The position numbers and the translations under genes are program-made. The notes under the pieces were generated by a model, which saw only the letters and a program-made list of their open reading frames with translations, searched no databases and was not told the origin of the DNA. This document shows positions 1-11,409 of a stretch of DNA of 64,000 bases, one piece after another. Position 1 is the stretch's first letter; every line of letters starts with the position of its first letter. The DNA comes from Bos javanicus (taxonomy: Eukaryota; Chordata; Mammalia; Artiodactyla; Bovidae): positions 4,402,001 through 4,466,000 of the forward strand of contig NC_083876.1 in the NCBI RefSeq assembly GCF_032452875.1. The letters are read 5' to 3'.

Positions 1-888
1 GGCTGTATATTGTCACCCTGTTTATTTAATGTATATACAGAGTACATCATGAGAAACGCTGAACTGGAAGAAACACAAGCTGGAATCAAGATTGCCGGGA
101 GAAATATCAATAACCTCAGATATGCAGATGACACCACCCTTATGGCAGAAAGTGAAGAGGAACTCAAAAGCATCTTGGGGAAAGTGAAAGTGGAGAGTGA
201 AAAAGTTGGCTTAAAGCTCAACATTCAGAAAACGAAGATCATGGCATCCAGTCCCATCACTTCATGGCAAATAGACTGAAGAACAATGGAAACTGTGGCG
301 TACTTTCATGTTTTTACTCCAAAATCACTGCAGATAGTGATTGCAGCCATGAAATTAAAAGACGCTTACTCCTTGGAAGGAAAGTTATCCAACCTACACA
401 GCATATCAAAAAGCAGAGACATTACTTTGCCAATAAAAGTCCATCTAGTCAAGGCTATGGCTTCTTCCAATGGTCACATATGGATGTGAGAGTTGGCCTA
501 TAAAGAAAGCTCAATGCTGAAGAATTGATGCTTTTGAACTGTGGTGTTAGAAAGATGATTGAGAGTCCCTTGGACTGCAAGGAGATCCAACCAGTCCTTC
601 CTAAAGGAAATCAGTTTTGAATGTTCATTGGAAGGACTGATGTTGAAGCTGAAACTCCAGTACTTTGGCCACCTGATGGAAATAGCTGATTCATTTGAAA
701 AAGCCCTGATGCTGGGAAAGATTGAGGATGGGAAGAGAAAGGGATGACAGAGGATGAGATGGTTGGATGGCATCACCTACTCAATGGACATGAGGTTAAG
801 TAAACTCTGGGAATTGGTGATGGACAGAGAGGCTTGGAGTCTCAAAGAGTCAGACATGACTGAGTGACTTAACTGACTGACTAACTGA
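1..888 (+). mobile_element. BovB (RTE) LINE, 3' part, runs off left edge
   Basis: Sequence continues from beyond the window edge. It reads through the reverse transcriptase (RT) palm (YADD at about residues 39-42 of the frame opening at base 10), the BovB C-terminal region and the 3' terminus, where SINE-like terminal sequence gives way to degenerate ACTGA units near 880. A short deletion near 835 removes part of the usual 3' end. The frame breaks after the YADD block, so the copy is dead. The family call rests on near-identity with the other BovB copies in this window. Confidence 0.93.
10..279 (+). pseudogene. BovB reverse transcriptase fragment (palm with intact YADD)
   Basis: An 89-codon open stretch begins at the MSPCLFN block that follows RT motif B and runs through NNLRYADDTTL (catalytic motif C) and the thumb start KVGLKLNIQKTK. 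The two catalytic aspartates are intact. The frame closes at 277-279, where the usual Trp-Glu-Ile-Asp-Gly segment is interrupted. The methionine is internal to the ancestral polyprotein and is not a real start. Non-functional remnant of an RTE-type polymerase, whose role would be target-primed copying of BovB RNA. Confidence 0.85.
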
Positions 889-899
889 CACTTAATTAA

Positions 900-1741
900 A
901 ATTTACTTAGTTTTTATCTAATACTGATTTTGTATTCCAGGATCTCATACAAGATACCATGTTATAGCGAGTCTCTTGTCTGTGACAGTTTCTAAGGTTT
1001 ACTCTCCTTTTTTATTTTATAAATTTATTGAGGGAAGATTGATACACAGGTATATTTAATATATATAATTGAATTAGTTTATAGAAAAGTATACATCTGT
1101 GAAACAATCAGCATAATCTGTTAAATCATATTTATCACCTCTAAAAATTTCCATTCATCATTTTTATTTTTACTATAATTATCATTACTCATGATGAAAA
1201 CACACATAGGATACATATTATGCTGTATTTGTCCTTTTGTATCTGGCTTATTTCAGTTAGCAAAATGTCATCTTAGTTTATATTGTAACATATGGCAGGA
1301 TTTTCCTTTTTATGACTGAATAATATTCCATTGAATGTATATAACATCTTTTCTTTATCCATTCATTTTTTGACAGACATTTAGGTTGTTTCCTTATTCT
1401 GCCTGTTGTGAATAATGTTGCAGTGAATATGGGAGTACAGACACAACTTCTAATCTTGATTTCAATTCCTTTGTATACATATACAGATGTGGACTTATAA
1501 GAAATTTTTTGAAGAACCACTGTATGATTTTCCATATTGACTGTACCAATAAACATACATATCAACAGTGTATAAGGGTTCCAGTTTCTTCATATCTTCA
1601 TCAATACAATGCTAAATGTGTGTTTTGTTCTGATTTTGATACTAGCCACAAAGAGAGATGTGAGATAAATTCTGTGTGTTTTTTTTAATTAATTCATTTT
1701 TATTGAAGCATAATTATTTTGATTTGCATTACCTTGAATAT
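900..1741 (-). mobile_element. Old L1 LINE, 3' end (first half of an interrupted copy)
   Basis: The plus strand reads as the complement of an L1 3' region: the segment around 1290-1420 is the common L1 end-of-ORF2/3' UTR sequence, with 'tgaataatattccatt' and 'taggttgtttcc' blocks. The element is well diverged and is an old L1M-type copy. It breaks off at 1741, where a BovB begins, and resumes at 3162 at the matching L1 position. The outer limit near 900 is uncertain. Confidence 0.75.
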
Positions 1742-1791
1742 AGAATGCTCAAACTACTGCACATTTCACTCACTCACATGCTAGTAAAGTA

Positions 1792-2529
1792 ATGCTCAAA
1801 ATTCTCCAAGCCAAGCTTCAGCAATACATGAACTGTGAACTCCCAGTTGTTCAAGCTGGTTTTAGAAAAGGCAGAGGAAACACAGATCAAATTGCCAACA
1901 TCTGCTGGATTATGGAAAAAACAAGAGAGTTCCAGAAAAACATCTATTGCTGCTTTATTGACTCTGCCAAAGCCTTTGACTGTGTGGATCACAATCAACT
2001 GTGGAAAATTCTGAAAGAGATGGGAATACCAGACTACCTGACCTGCCTCTTGAGAAACCTATATGCAGGTCAGGAAGCAACAGTTAGAACTGGCCATGGA
2101 ACAACAGACTGGTTCCAAATAGGAAAAGGAGTACGTCAAGGCTGTATGTTGTCATCCTGCTTATTTAACATCTATGCAGTGTACATCATGAGAAACACTG
2201 ACCTGGAAGAAGCACAAGCTGTAATCAAGATTGCCAGGAGAAATATCAATAATCTCAGAGATGCAGATGACACCACCCTTATGGCAGAAAGTGAAGAGGA
2301 ACTAAAAAGCCTCTTGATGAAAGTGAAAGTGGAGAGTGAAAAAGTTGGCTTAAAACTCAACATTCAGAAAAGGAAAATCATGGCATCTGGTCCCATCACT
2401 TCATGGGAAATTGATGGGGAAACAGTGGAAACTGTGTCAGACTTTATTTTTTGGGCACCAAAATCACTGCAGATGGTGAGTGCAGCCATGAAATTAAAAG
2501 ACGCTTACTCCTTGGAAGGAGAGTTATGA
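1792..2529 (+). pseudogene. BovB reverse transcriptase fragment, YADD changed to DADD
   Basis: A 245-codon open frame covers RT motifs from KILQAKLQQY through AFDCVDHNQLWKIL (motif A, first catalytic Asp), GVRQGCMLSSCLFN (motif B) and NNLRDADDTTL (motif C), then the thumb. The tyrosine that normally precedes ADD is Asp here. The two catalytic Asp residues remain. The frame ends at 2529 in the segment after SLEGEL, so the C-terminal part is in another frame. The first Met is internal to the ancestral protein. Pseudogene, despite its length. Confidence 0.88.
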
Positions 2530-2622
2530 CCAACCTAGACAGCATATTAAAAAGCAGAGACATTACTTTGTCAAGGTATGGTTTTTTTCCAGTGGTTATG
2601 CATGGATGTGAGAGTTGGGCAG

Positions 2623-2760
2623 ACGGATGGTATGTGGAGGGAGGTGGGAGGGGGTTCAGGATGGCGAACATGTGTACACCCATAGGGGATGCATGTTGGT
2701 GTATGGCAAAACCAATACAATATTGTAAAGCAAAATAATAATAAAATTAAATTTAAAAAA
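2623..2760 (+). mobile_element. Ruminant L1 (L1-BT-like) 3' tail inserted in BovB
   Basis: Carries the diagnostic end of the ruminant L1 3' UTR in sense orientation: 'ggagggaggtgggaggg', 'ggttcaggatgg', then 'ggcaaaaccaatacaat' and an A-rich tail to 2760. It interrupts the BovB C-terminal coding region between the 'gagagttgg' and 'gaaagctgag' blocks and replaces about 9 bases of BovB. Only about 140 bp of the L1 was copied. Confidence 0.82.
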
Positions 2761-3161
2761 ATTGAAAGCTGAGCTCCGAAGAATTGATGCTTTTGAAGTG
2801 TGTTGGAGAATACTCTTGCGAGTCCTTTGGACTGCAAGGAGATCCAACCAGTCTATCCTAAAGAGATCGGTCCTGGGTGTTCACTGGAAGGACTGATGCT
2901 AAAGCTGAAACTCCAATACTTTGGCCACCTCATGCGAAGAGTTGACTCATTGGAAAAGACTCTGATGCTGGTAGGGATTTGGGACAGGAGGATAAGGGGA
3001 AGAAAGAGGATGAGATGGCTGGATGGCATCACTGATTCGATGGGCGTGAGTTTGAGTGAACTTCTGGTGTTGGCGATGGACGGGGAGGCCTGGTGTTCTG
3101 CAATTCATGGGGTTGCAAAGAGTCGGATATGACTGAGCGACTGAACTGAACTGAACTGAAT

Positions 3162-5750
3162 CTTGACTATTAATGATGTTTAGAACCTTCTCATGTGCTT
3201 GTTGCCCATATGTATTCTTTCTTTGGAGTAATATCTATTCAATCACTTTTCCTATTCTAACTGGGTTATTTGTTTATTTTGTTTAGTATTTATTTGTGGG
3301 CAAACCTTATATATTTTTGATATTGACTGTTTATCATAAATATGGTTGCAGTTATCTTCTCCCATTCCATAAGCTGTCATTTCACTTTGTTGATTGTTTT
3401 CTTTGTCAAGCATAAACTTCTTAGATCAATATAATCCTACTTTTCTATTTTTGCTTTTTTGTCATATCCAATAAATCATTGCCAAAGCCAATGTCAAGAA
3501 GGTTTTTCCCCATGTCTGCTTCTAGGAGTTTTACAATTTTAAGACTTATGTTTAAACCTTTAGTTCATTTTGAGTTAACCATGTCTATAGTATGAGTGAG
3601 TGAGTGAAGTTGCTCAGTCGTGTCCGACTCTTTGCGACCCCGTGGACTGTAGCCCCCCAGGCTCCTCCGTCCATGGGATTCTCCAGGCAAGAATACTGGA
3701 GTGGGTTGCCATATCCCAAGGATCCAATTTTATTATTTTAAATGCACATATCTAGTTTTTCCGCTACCATTTATTCAAGAAACTATCCTTTTGCTCATTG
3801 TGTCCTTGGCACTCTCATTGTGTATCATTTGACTGTATATATATGAGGTCTTTCAAGTCTATTTATTCTATTTCATTAGTCTATATATATGTTTTTATAG
3901 TAGTACTTTTATTGTTTTTATTACTATAACTTTGTAATGCACTTTGGAACCGGAAGGGTGATACCACCAGGTTTGTTCTTCTTGCTTAAAATTGCTTTGT
4001 TTATTGTTTTTTTTTTTTTTTGTAATTACATATGAAACTTGGAAGTGGTTCTTCTATTTATCTAAAAAAATACCATTGACACTTTGATATGGAAGGAATT
4101 GAATCTGTAGATTTCTTTGAGTAGTGTGAACATTTTAAAAATATTAATTGTCATTAATAACTAATACTTAACTTTTAAATTTTAATTATTAATAATTATG
4201 AGCATGTGATGTCTTTCCATTTATTTGTGTATACTTTAATTTCTTTCATCAATATTTTATAGTTTTCAGTGTAAAAGACATTATATATTTGGTTGATTCC
4301 TAAATGTTTTATTAATTTTGATTCTATAGTAACTGGATTTGCTTCCTTAATTTTATTTGCTGATTGTTCATTGCCATTGTATGGAAAAGCAACTGGTTTT
4401 GTTAAATTGATTTGTACCTTATACTATATTGACTAGAAGAGGTGAGTGAGGCTATCTTTGTCTTGCTATAAACCTCAGAGAAAAGGCTTTGTTTTTCACC
4501 ATTAAGTATAATGCTAACTGTAGGTTTTCATATGCAGACATTTGAGTGTTGTAAATAAGTTCCTTCTATACCTAATTTGTTGAGAGCTTTTATTGTGAAA
4601 GGGTGTTGAATTTTCATCAAATACTTCTTCTGTATCAACACAATCATGTGGCTTTTATCCTTCATTCTATTGTGTGGTGTATCACACTGATTAATTCAGG
4701 GATTTTGACCCATCCTGCACATCCTTGTGTCCTAGGGATAAATCCCAACTGGTCTATTATATGATCCTTTTAATGTCTTATTGAATTTAGTTTTCTAAAA
4801 TCTGTTGTGGGGTTTTTCACTCAGGTATATCAAGGATATTGTATAGTAGTTCTCTTTTGTGATGTTATCATTAAGCTTTGGTTTCCAGGTGACACAGGCT
4901 TTATAAAATAAGTCTTGAAGTGTTCTTCTTCAACTATTTTTGGATAGAGTTTAAAAAGGGTTGGCCTCAATTCTTCCTTAAATGTTTGGTAAAATTCATG
5001 TGTTAAGTCATCTGGTCCTGGCCTTTTCATTGTTGGGAGATTTTGCTTAATGATTTGATCTCCTTTTTCATTCTTGATCTGTCCAAGCTTTCTATTTATT
5101 CTTGATTCAGTCCTGATAGACTGTATGTTTCTATAAATTTATCTGTTTTATTTCAATTGTCTAAGTTGCTGGTGTATAATTATTCATAATAGCCCTTATA
5201 TATTAAAAAAATTTTTTTTGTGGTATCAGTTTTAATGTATCTGCTTCACTTTTAATTTCATTAATTTGAGTCTCTTTTCCTTTGTTCTTAGTTAGTCTTG
5301 CTAAGGTTTGTTGATTTGCTCATCTTTTCAAAAACATAACTCAGTTTTTTGTTCTTATCTATTGTCTATAAAGCCTCCTTTGATTTATTTCTGCTCTAAT
5401 TAAATAATTCCCTTTCTTCTGAATACTTTGGGCTTAGCTCAATCTTTTGATACTTTCTTGAGATTGTTCATTTAAGTTTCTTTTTTTTTTAATGTAGGTG
5501 TTTACAGCTGTAAACTTCCCTCTTAATATTGCTTCTGATGTCCTATAAATGTTGGTATGTTGTGTCTTTATTTTTGTTTGTGTTGAGATTTTTTTTTTAC
5601 ATTTACTTTTGATTTCTTCTTTGATCCAATGGTTATTTAAGAGTGTGTTGATTAATTTCCATGTATTGCTGCTGCTGTTGTTGTTTTCTATTTGTAAGCA
5701 TTTTTTTTTTTTCATTCTAGTGTGGTTGAAAAAGATTCTTTGAATGATTT
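3162..5750 (-). mobile_element. Old L1 LINE, continuation (ORF2 region, antisense)
   Basis: Resumes the L1 interrupted at 1741. The plus strand is the complement of L1 ORF2: the segment at 4730-5060 matches the RT finger/palm region (complement of the 'GFIP...' and 'PGPDG' blocks), and 5280-5740 matches more upstream ORF2. A weak minus-strand frame at 4830-5030 still reads PGPDDLTHEFYQTFKEELRP. Heavily mutated and non-coding now. A Bov-tA lies inside at 3590-3722. Confidence 0.82.
3590..3722 (-). mobile_element. Bov-tA SINE, 5'-truncated
   Basis: Complement of the Bov-tA 3' half: 'gctcagtcgtgtccgact', 'ccaggctcctccgtcc' and 'caagaatactggagtggg'. The tRNA-like head is missing; the copy stops near 3722. 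The TGAG repeat at the left end (3593-3606) is the SINE tail. It sits inside the old L1. Confidence 0.88.
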
Positions 5751-5754
5751 TAAT

Positions 5755-6230
5755 CTTAAATTTTCTACCAAGTTATTAGTAAATCATACTGAAGAAAGTA
5801 TAAAGACATATATCATGACAAAGTGGGTTTTACTCCAGGTATGCATGACTGGCTCAACATATGAAAAACATTTGACAAAATACAACACCCTAGAAACTCA
5901 CAGAAAATTCTAGTATGTCCTAGAAACTCACAGAAAACTGGAAATTCAAGGTTATTTGCTCAATTTGAACAAAGAAAACAAAACAAAATCTTTAAGTACA
6001 ATATCATGCTTAAGAATATACAGTTATATTTGTATACATGATTATATCAAAACATAGGTATGAAAACCTCAATGCAGTAGTATAGATACATAAAATAAAT
6101 GATAATGTTAGACACTAGTAAAGACATAGGAGAAAAAAAATTGCCTTTAATTTAAAAAAGTAATATAATACGTTTATGATTGAGAAGGCCTGACTTCACT
6201 AAAAATATATAAATAAGATGGAAGATGGGA
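5755..6230 (+). mobile_element. Old L1 ORF2 fragment in opposite orientation
   Basis: The plus strand matches L1 ORF2 around the RT palm: a frame at 5722-5913 reads YIMTKWVLLQ..., the decayed counterpart of the 'HDQVGFIPGMQG' region. It overlaps, in L1 coordinates, the antisense copy on its left, so it is a separate insertion and not a twin-primed inversion of it. A 19-base segment (cctagaaactcacagaaaa) is repeated at 5889 and 5918. The right limit is approximate. Confidence 0.6.
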
Positions 6231-6648
6231 GGAGTTGGTCACAATTATCACAATTATCATATTTAAAAAGAAACATGATAGGAGTGCAGTAACAATAAGC
6301 AAGGAAAAAGAAATGAAAGAAGTCACTAATTTTGGTATATTCACGACGTGTCAAGCACAGAAACAGGTATTATGATTACAATCCTCCATGCAAAGTTGGT
6401 TGGTGCAACTTCTGTTTTTTAGAGGAATCCAAATGACTTTCTGATCCTTTATCTCTTTCATTACTAAAAAAGTATTCACAAAAAGTTTGACTAAAATCAC
6501 ATCAATGTGCTTATCTCCATGAAACATACAATCATTGACTCTCATAAAAAAGTCACTGTCTCCCTGTTACCTCATCAATCATCAGTATTGTTTAGATCCC
6601 TGTGTATAATTTTATCTATATGAGAGACCCTAGGAATTATCATTTGTC
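6231..6648. other. Unassigned AT-rich spacer
   Basis: No repeat family, splice-like exon or structured RNA recognised. The 64-codon frame on the minus strand at 6351-6545 has no recognisable domain and is probably chance. Confidence 0.5.
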
Positions 6649-6661
6649 TAGAAAAAGTGGA

Positions 6662-6899
6662 AGGTCCCATGGATGGAGGAGCCTGGAAGGCTGCAGTCCA
6701 TGGGATCGCTGAGGGTCGGACACGACTGAGCGACTTCACTTTCACTTTTCACTTTAATGCATTGGAGAAGGAAATGACAACCCACTCCAGTGTTCTTGCC
6801 TGGAGAATCCCATGGACGGGGAGCCTGATGGGCTGCCGTCTGTGGGGTCGAACAGAGTCGGACACAACTGAAGTGACGTACTAGTAGTAGTAGTAGTAG
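6662..6899 (+). mobile_element. BOV-A2 SINE with perfect 13-bp TSD
   Basis: Two related units joined by the 'cttcactttcacttttcac' linker typical of BOV-A2, ending in a (TAG)n tail at 6883-6901. A perfect 13-bp direct repeat, tagaaaaagtgga, flanks it at 6649-6661 and 6900-6912. This non-autonomous element uses BovB machinery through its shared 3' end. It looks fairly recent. Confidence 0.95.
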
Positions 6900-7327
6900 T
6901 AGAAAAAGTGGATTCACCTGGGGAGAAAAAGGCCTTAAAACTTTACCATGAATAGGTGAAAGAAATATAGCCTGCAGGAGATAAAATTAAGAGTGGATGT
7001 CTGGGGTCAAACTGTGTCATTTTAATGAAATTCTAATCCTCAGTTCATCAGAAACAACCTTATTTGGAAATAAGGTATATAAAGAGGTAAGTAAATTAAT
7101 ATGAGGACCTTAGATTGGAGCCCTAATTCAATATGACATGTAACCTTATAAGAAGAGAAAGTCAGATACAGAAAGAGATACCAGGGAACTGTCCTGCATG
7201 AACAATGGCCATGTGAGGACAAAGGAGTAAGAGACTAGCTGTCTGCACACAAAGGAGAGAGGCCTCAGAGGAAACCAACTCTGTTGTCACCTTGATTTAT
7301 GAATTCTATCATCAAGAATTATGAGAA

Positions 7328-8566
7328 ATTCCAATTATATGTGTTAATATAAGATTTTTTTTTTCTTTCTGACTACTTCACTCTGACACTCTCTAGGTCC
7401 ATCCACATCTCTACAAATAACACTTTTTTTTTTTTTTTTGCCACTGTATATATTCCATTGCATATATTACCACATGTTCTCTATCCATTCATCTGTCAAT
7501 GGATATCTAGGTTGTTTTCATGTCCTGATTATTGTAAATAGTGCTGCAATGAATATTGGGATGCATGTATCTGAATTATGTTGTTCTCAGGATATTTAGC
7601 TATGAGTGGGATTGTTGAGTCATATAGTAGCTCTATGTTTAGATTTTTTTTTTTTTTCCCCTAAGAAATTTCCAACTGTTCTCTATGGGTGCCAAATTGA
7701 TACAATAGTATTCAATTATTTGGGACCTTATGAATTGTGGCCTACCAGGCTTCTCTGTCCATGGGATTTTTCCAGGCAAGAATATTGGAGTGGATTACCA
7801 TTTACTCCTCCACGGGATCTTCCCCACCTAGGGATGGAACCTGTATCTCTTTTGTCTCCTACATTGGCAGGTGTGTTCTTTACCACTAGTGCCACCTGGG
7901 AAGCCCTACTGTCCTCCATGGTGGTTGTATCAATTTATATTCCTACTAACAGTGCAAGAGGTTTCTGTTTTCTCCAAACCCGCTCCAGCATTTACTGTTT
8001 GTAAATTTTTTCATCATGGCCATTCTGATCATTGTGAGGTGATACCTCACCATAGTTTTGATCTGAATTTCTCTATTAGTGATGTTGAGCATCTTTTCAT
8101 GTGCCTCTTGGCCATCTGTATGTCTTCTTTGGTGAAATGTCTATTAAGGTCTTCTGCCAATATATTTTTTTTTATGTTGTTTGTTTTCTTGATATTGAGT
8201 TTAATGGGCTGTATTTTAAAGATTAGACCCTTTTCACTTGCTCCATTTCCAAATATTTTCTCCCATTCTGAGGGTTGTCCTTTTGTTTGGCTTTGGAGGA
8301 GAAGAAGGGTGGGACGAATTAGGAGATTAGGATTGACATATATACAGTAGTGTGTGTAAAACAGATAGCTAGTGGGAACCTGCTCTATAGCACAGGGAAC
8401 TCAGTTCAGTGCTCTATGGTGACCTAGGTAAGTGGGATGGGGCTGTGGAGGGAGATCCAAGACAGAAAGTATATACATGTATACATATAGCTAATTCATT
8501 TTGTGTAGAACAGAAATTAACACAACATTGTAAAACAATTATACCCAAACTAAGGGGAAAAATAGC
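7328..8566 (+). mobile_element. L1 with 5' inversion (twin-priming structure) and 8-bp TSD
   Basis: 7328 to about 8290 is L1 sequence in antisense, running from the 3' UTR junction back into ORF2 ('tatctaggttgttttcatg', 'gatgttgagcatctttt'). From about 8290 to 8566 the L1 3' UTR continues in sense ('ttgacatatatacag', 'cacaacattgtaaaacaat') and ends A-rich. Ordered along L1, the inverted block lies just upstream of the sense block, as twin priming predicts. The repeat tatgagaa flanks it at 7320-7327 and 8567-8574. Confidence 0.8.
7720..7906 (-). mobile_element. Bov-tA SINE inside the inverted L1
   Basis: Complement of Bov-tA: 'ccaggcttctctgtccatgg', 'caagaatattggagtgg', and the tRNA-like head ending 'gccacctgggaagccc'. 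The 3'-most part is decayed. On both sides the L1 shows related sequence (7673-7708 and 7907-7940), which may be a diverged long TSD. This is the third layer of a nest: MLT1, then L1, then SINE. Confidence 0.88.
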
Positions 8567-8650
8567 TATGAGAAGATAACTTTCTCTTTTTTAAGCAACA
8601 GTCTTTGATTTTGTTATGGCACCCCTGGCCAAATAGCAAATTAATACAGA

Positions 8651-9097
8651 AGATATATGATAAAGCCAGTAAATATTTGAGATGGTATCATCATACTTGT
8701 TCTGAGTTTTCCCACAAAAAAAAAAAAAAATGAGAAGCAAAAGTTTCCAACAACAAATATTATGAAAATTATAATCTTGTTTTTAAAAATAAATTAGATA
8801 TTTTTAAAATTAATAGCTCTTCCCATTTTGTTAATTTAAATGGAAACAAAATGGAAAATGCAAAGAAAAGTAAAAGTAAAGAAAACAATGAGGGAAGGAA
8901 AAAAAGACATTCACTTAACTGGCATCCTTTGTAGTACATTATGTGCTTCCATTATTGAATTAAGAATCTTTAAAAATCACCATTTTCTTGGAAATGATGA
9001 AGTAAATATGTATCTGCCTTTATTTGATGAACATTTGGAAGATGACTTGAAAAAAAGCTAAAATTCTCTTCATGTTAACTCCAATATTTTTTCTTTT
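8651..9097. other. Unassigned AT-rich spacer
   Basis: AT-rich, with a 15-A run near 8716-8730. A 73-codon plus frame (8840-9061) shows no recognisable domain. No repeat family identified. Confidence 0.5.
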
Positions 9098-9105
9098 GCT
9101 TTGTT

Positions 9106-9290
9106 TTCTTTAGATAAAATGGATTTTATTTATTTATTTATTTATTTTATAATTTTACAATATCGTATTGGTTTTGCCATATATCAACAGGAATCTGCCA
9201 CAGGTATACACGTGTTCCCCATCCTGAACCCTCCTCCCTCCTCCTTCCCCGTACTATCCCTCTGGGTCATCCCAGTGCACCAGCCCCAAA
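9106..9290 (-). mobile_element. Ruminant L1 (L1-BT-like) 3' tail
   Basis: Antisense end of the L1 3' UTR: a (TTTA)n/T-rich start, then 'attggttttgccatatatca', 'ccccatcctgaaccctcc' and 'gtgcaccagcccc'. The flanking repeat gctttgtt occurs at 9098-9105 and 9291-9298, consistent with a TSD. About 185 bp were copied. Confidence 0.88.
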
Positions 9291-9298
9291 GCTTTGTT

Positions 9299-10639
9299 AG
9301 TTCTAAAAAGCTGATGTTATGTCTAATTCTTAGAGCTTAGTTTTCACTCACCTAAAAAAATATCTCCCTCTCACCAGTAAGTACACACTTTCATCATATG
9401 TGACTTTTTATTGTGTGTGACCATGTAGCCCAATAGATGGACTAGTCGGTGGATCCGTGGTTTTTAGTGTTTTGGATATTGGAGTGGTTGACCCTTCTGT
9501 GATTTTCTTGGATTAAACATGTGAACTTTATGCTAGTGTCTGACACTAAATTGTATCAATGGATCCTTCTATGCCTGATGCTGAATTCTGTACAATGTGA
9601 GTTCTAATACTTGTTTTGTCTTTTTCAGTCCTTCTGTGATCCACTGATGATTGTCTCACTCATGTTGGACCTTCTTCAGCGCTTCCTGACTCTGACATAA
9701 TATGGATTATATCTTTTATTTTATTTATTTATTTATTCATTTGTTTTGTCTTGAGTGGTGAATTCACAAGGCTCAGGCTGTAGGACCACTAAGCTCACAC
9801 CACAACTAGGTTTTATACTGAAATTTTCTCAACATGATTTCTCTAAACATGTAGAAAATGTGAACATTTTTCATTTAAATCTCAAGCTCTCCCATATCTC
9901 CTCTCCTTTGAGTAGTATCCCTCTCTCTCACACACACCACATCATATTGTACTTGGATCTACTTGGCCCAAATTGTAGCAAGAAAAGGACAGCCTTCAAT
10001 AAAATTTCCTATCAGATAATCAAATGAAAATCCAGATGAAAACTCATCTGTTTTCCCTGATTTTCTTGCTTCCTTCTCGGGATATCTTCCCTGAGTGTGC
10101 AGGTGTGTCCATCCCCTAGGCTCACTATCTCATTTCTGATTTTCATTTTTCCACTATCCCCCAGAGCCCTGGGTGGGGGGAAGGTACTTCTCCTAAATAA
10201 TATTCTAAATCACCCCTGTCTAATAATCTCTAACTAGGCAGATCTGGGCTTAGCATGGGCTAAATTGAAACTACAGTAATTTAGAAAACCCTTTATGTCA
10301 GCTTGACTTCAATTTCAAAGATGTTATTCTTTCTACACTAATATCTTCTTTTAGTAAACAAATGCTAAATGCTGATTCTTTTTTGCTCTAAGCATTCCAG
10401 TTATATCAGAATTAATCAACCACACTCTCAATTCACATTTATCACTAACATTCCCTCCTCACCAAGTCTTAAGAGAGATAGATGTCTTGGCTGATGAGGA
10501 AGTATCTGACATATGAGGAAATGCAAAAGAGAAAAACTAGGTAGCAAGATTCAAAAAATATTATCCCTCTTTCATTCTAATGAATTAGAAACTTCGAGAG
10601 TTCAGGAAAGATGTGGCATTCATTTGAAATTCATCGATG
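9299..10639. other. Unassigned intergenic DNA
   Basis: Moderately mixed composition. No repeat family recognised. A pyrimidine tract plus AG at about 9620-9630 resembles a splice acceptor, but the following open stretch is only about 23 codons. The 90-codon frame at 9755-10027 has no recognisable domain. Probably old decayed sequence. Confidence 0.45.
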
Positions 10640-10992
10640 TATTAAAGACTGAGTGACAGAAGCAGAAATTTATTTCTCACAGTTCTAGCGTTTGGGAATC
10701 CAGCAAGGTACAAGCAGAACTGGTTTTCACCAGGAGCTCTCTCTTTGGTTGGTAGGTGACCACTCTGTTCCTGCTGTGTCTTCACAAGGTTGTCCCTCTG
10801 TTTGTGTGCCCCTGGTTCTCTTCTTCTTCTATTGATGAGGATAGAAATCCCACTAAATCAGAGTCTCACTCTCATGACTTCCTTTAAGATTAATTACATA
10901 TAATAAGATCCTGTTTCCAAATACAGTCACATTAGGAATTAGAGTTTCATGATAAGGAATTTGGTGGACACAAATCAGTTCATAAAAATCAT
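10640..10992 (-). mobile_element. MLT1-like LTR (ERVL-MaLR), antisense
   Basis: The plus strand contains the complement of the MaLR LTR 3' end ('agaaatttatttctcacag', then 'ttctag'), the mid region with 'gctgtgtcttcacaagg', and the complement of the upstream 'aataccatcac' block ('acagtcacattaggaatta', then 'gtggacacaaatcagttcat'). Old and diverged. No internal provirus adjacent. Exact subfamily not determined. Confidence 0.75.
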
Positions 10993-11363
10993 ACTGAAGA
11001 AATACATAGTTCCAAGTATTTTATCCTTAGTCCTTCTTCTCATCACATATTTTCTTATTGCCCCTTTACTTCAAGTATAGTAAACTGATCCAAGTTACCT
11101 TTGTTCAGCTGAACTTCACACGAAAGTTAATTAAACACCTCAGTTACTGTTCATACCTGGCCTGTGCATGTAGCTGCTATTATATTATTGTCAAATAACT
11201 GATGGATTGATTCCATTTTATCTTCCTCCCCATCACCACCTCCTATAAGCAATGATTCTAATGTTCTAATGAACTTCTTTTTAAATACTGTTTTATAAAA
11301 TAGATCTTGTTTCGTGTGCATCAATTTATGTAAAGTGTTGTGCTATATTTGTGTGTGTGTGTA

Positions 11364-11409
<46 letters not shown>

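Larger units (their letters stand above)
1742..3161 (+). mobile_element. BovB LINE, 5'-truncated, inserted into old L1
   Basis: Begins in the RT finger region (upstream of 'tcacatgctagtaaag') and runs to a terminal ACTGA pentamer array at 3141-3160. The flanks carry imperfect 9-bp repeats (1733-1741 cttgaatat and 3162-3170 cttgactat, 8 of 9 matching), consistent with a TSD. The L1 sequence is continuous on either side once the BovB is removed. An L1 tail (2623-2760) interrupts this BovB. Confidence 0.92.
7003..8650 (+). mobile_element. MLT1-like LTR (ERVL-MaLR), split by an L1
   Basis: The left part (7003-7327) contains the MaLR landmarks 'ccttatttggaaataagg' and 'ccttataagaagag' and the 'gaggcctcagag...aaacca' segment. 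The right part (8567-8650) supplies the missing LTR end: 'gattttgttatggca', 'ccctggc', then 'taatacaga'. Joined across the L1 they read as one LTR in the expected order. Very diverged; solo or fragmentary, with no internal retroviral sequence next to it. The subfamily (MLT1 versus another MaLR) is not certain. Confidence 0.75.

Noticed and set aside
3141..3160. Short regular repeats as a possible CRISPR-like array
   Set aside because: Simple ACTGA pentamers at a LINE 3' end, without spacers, in a mammalian genome.
3162..6230. L1 antisense (3162-5750) plus L1 sense (5755-6230) as a twin-primed pair
   Set aside because: The sense piece repeats an RT region already present in the antisense block, so the two overlap in L1 coordinates.
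9600..9710. Splice-acceptor-like tract followed by a short open stretch
   Set aside because: Only about 23 codons to a stop, with no donor, homologous domain or partner exons seen.
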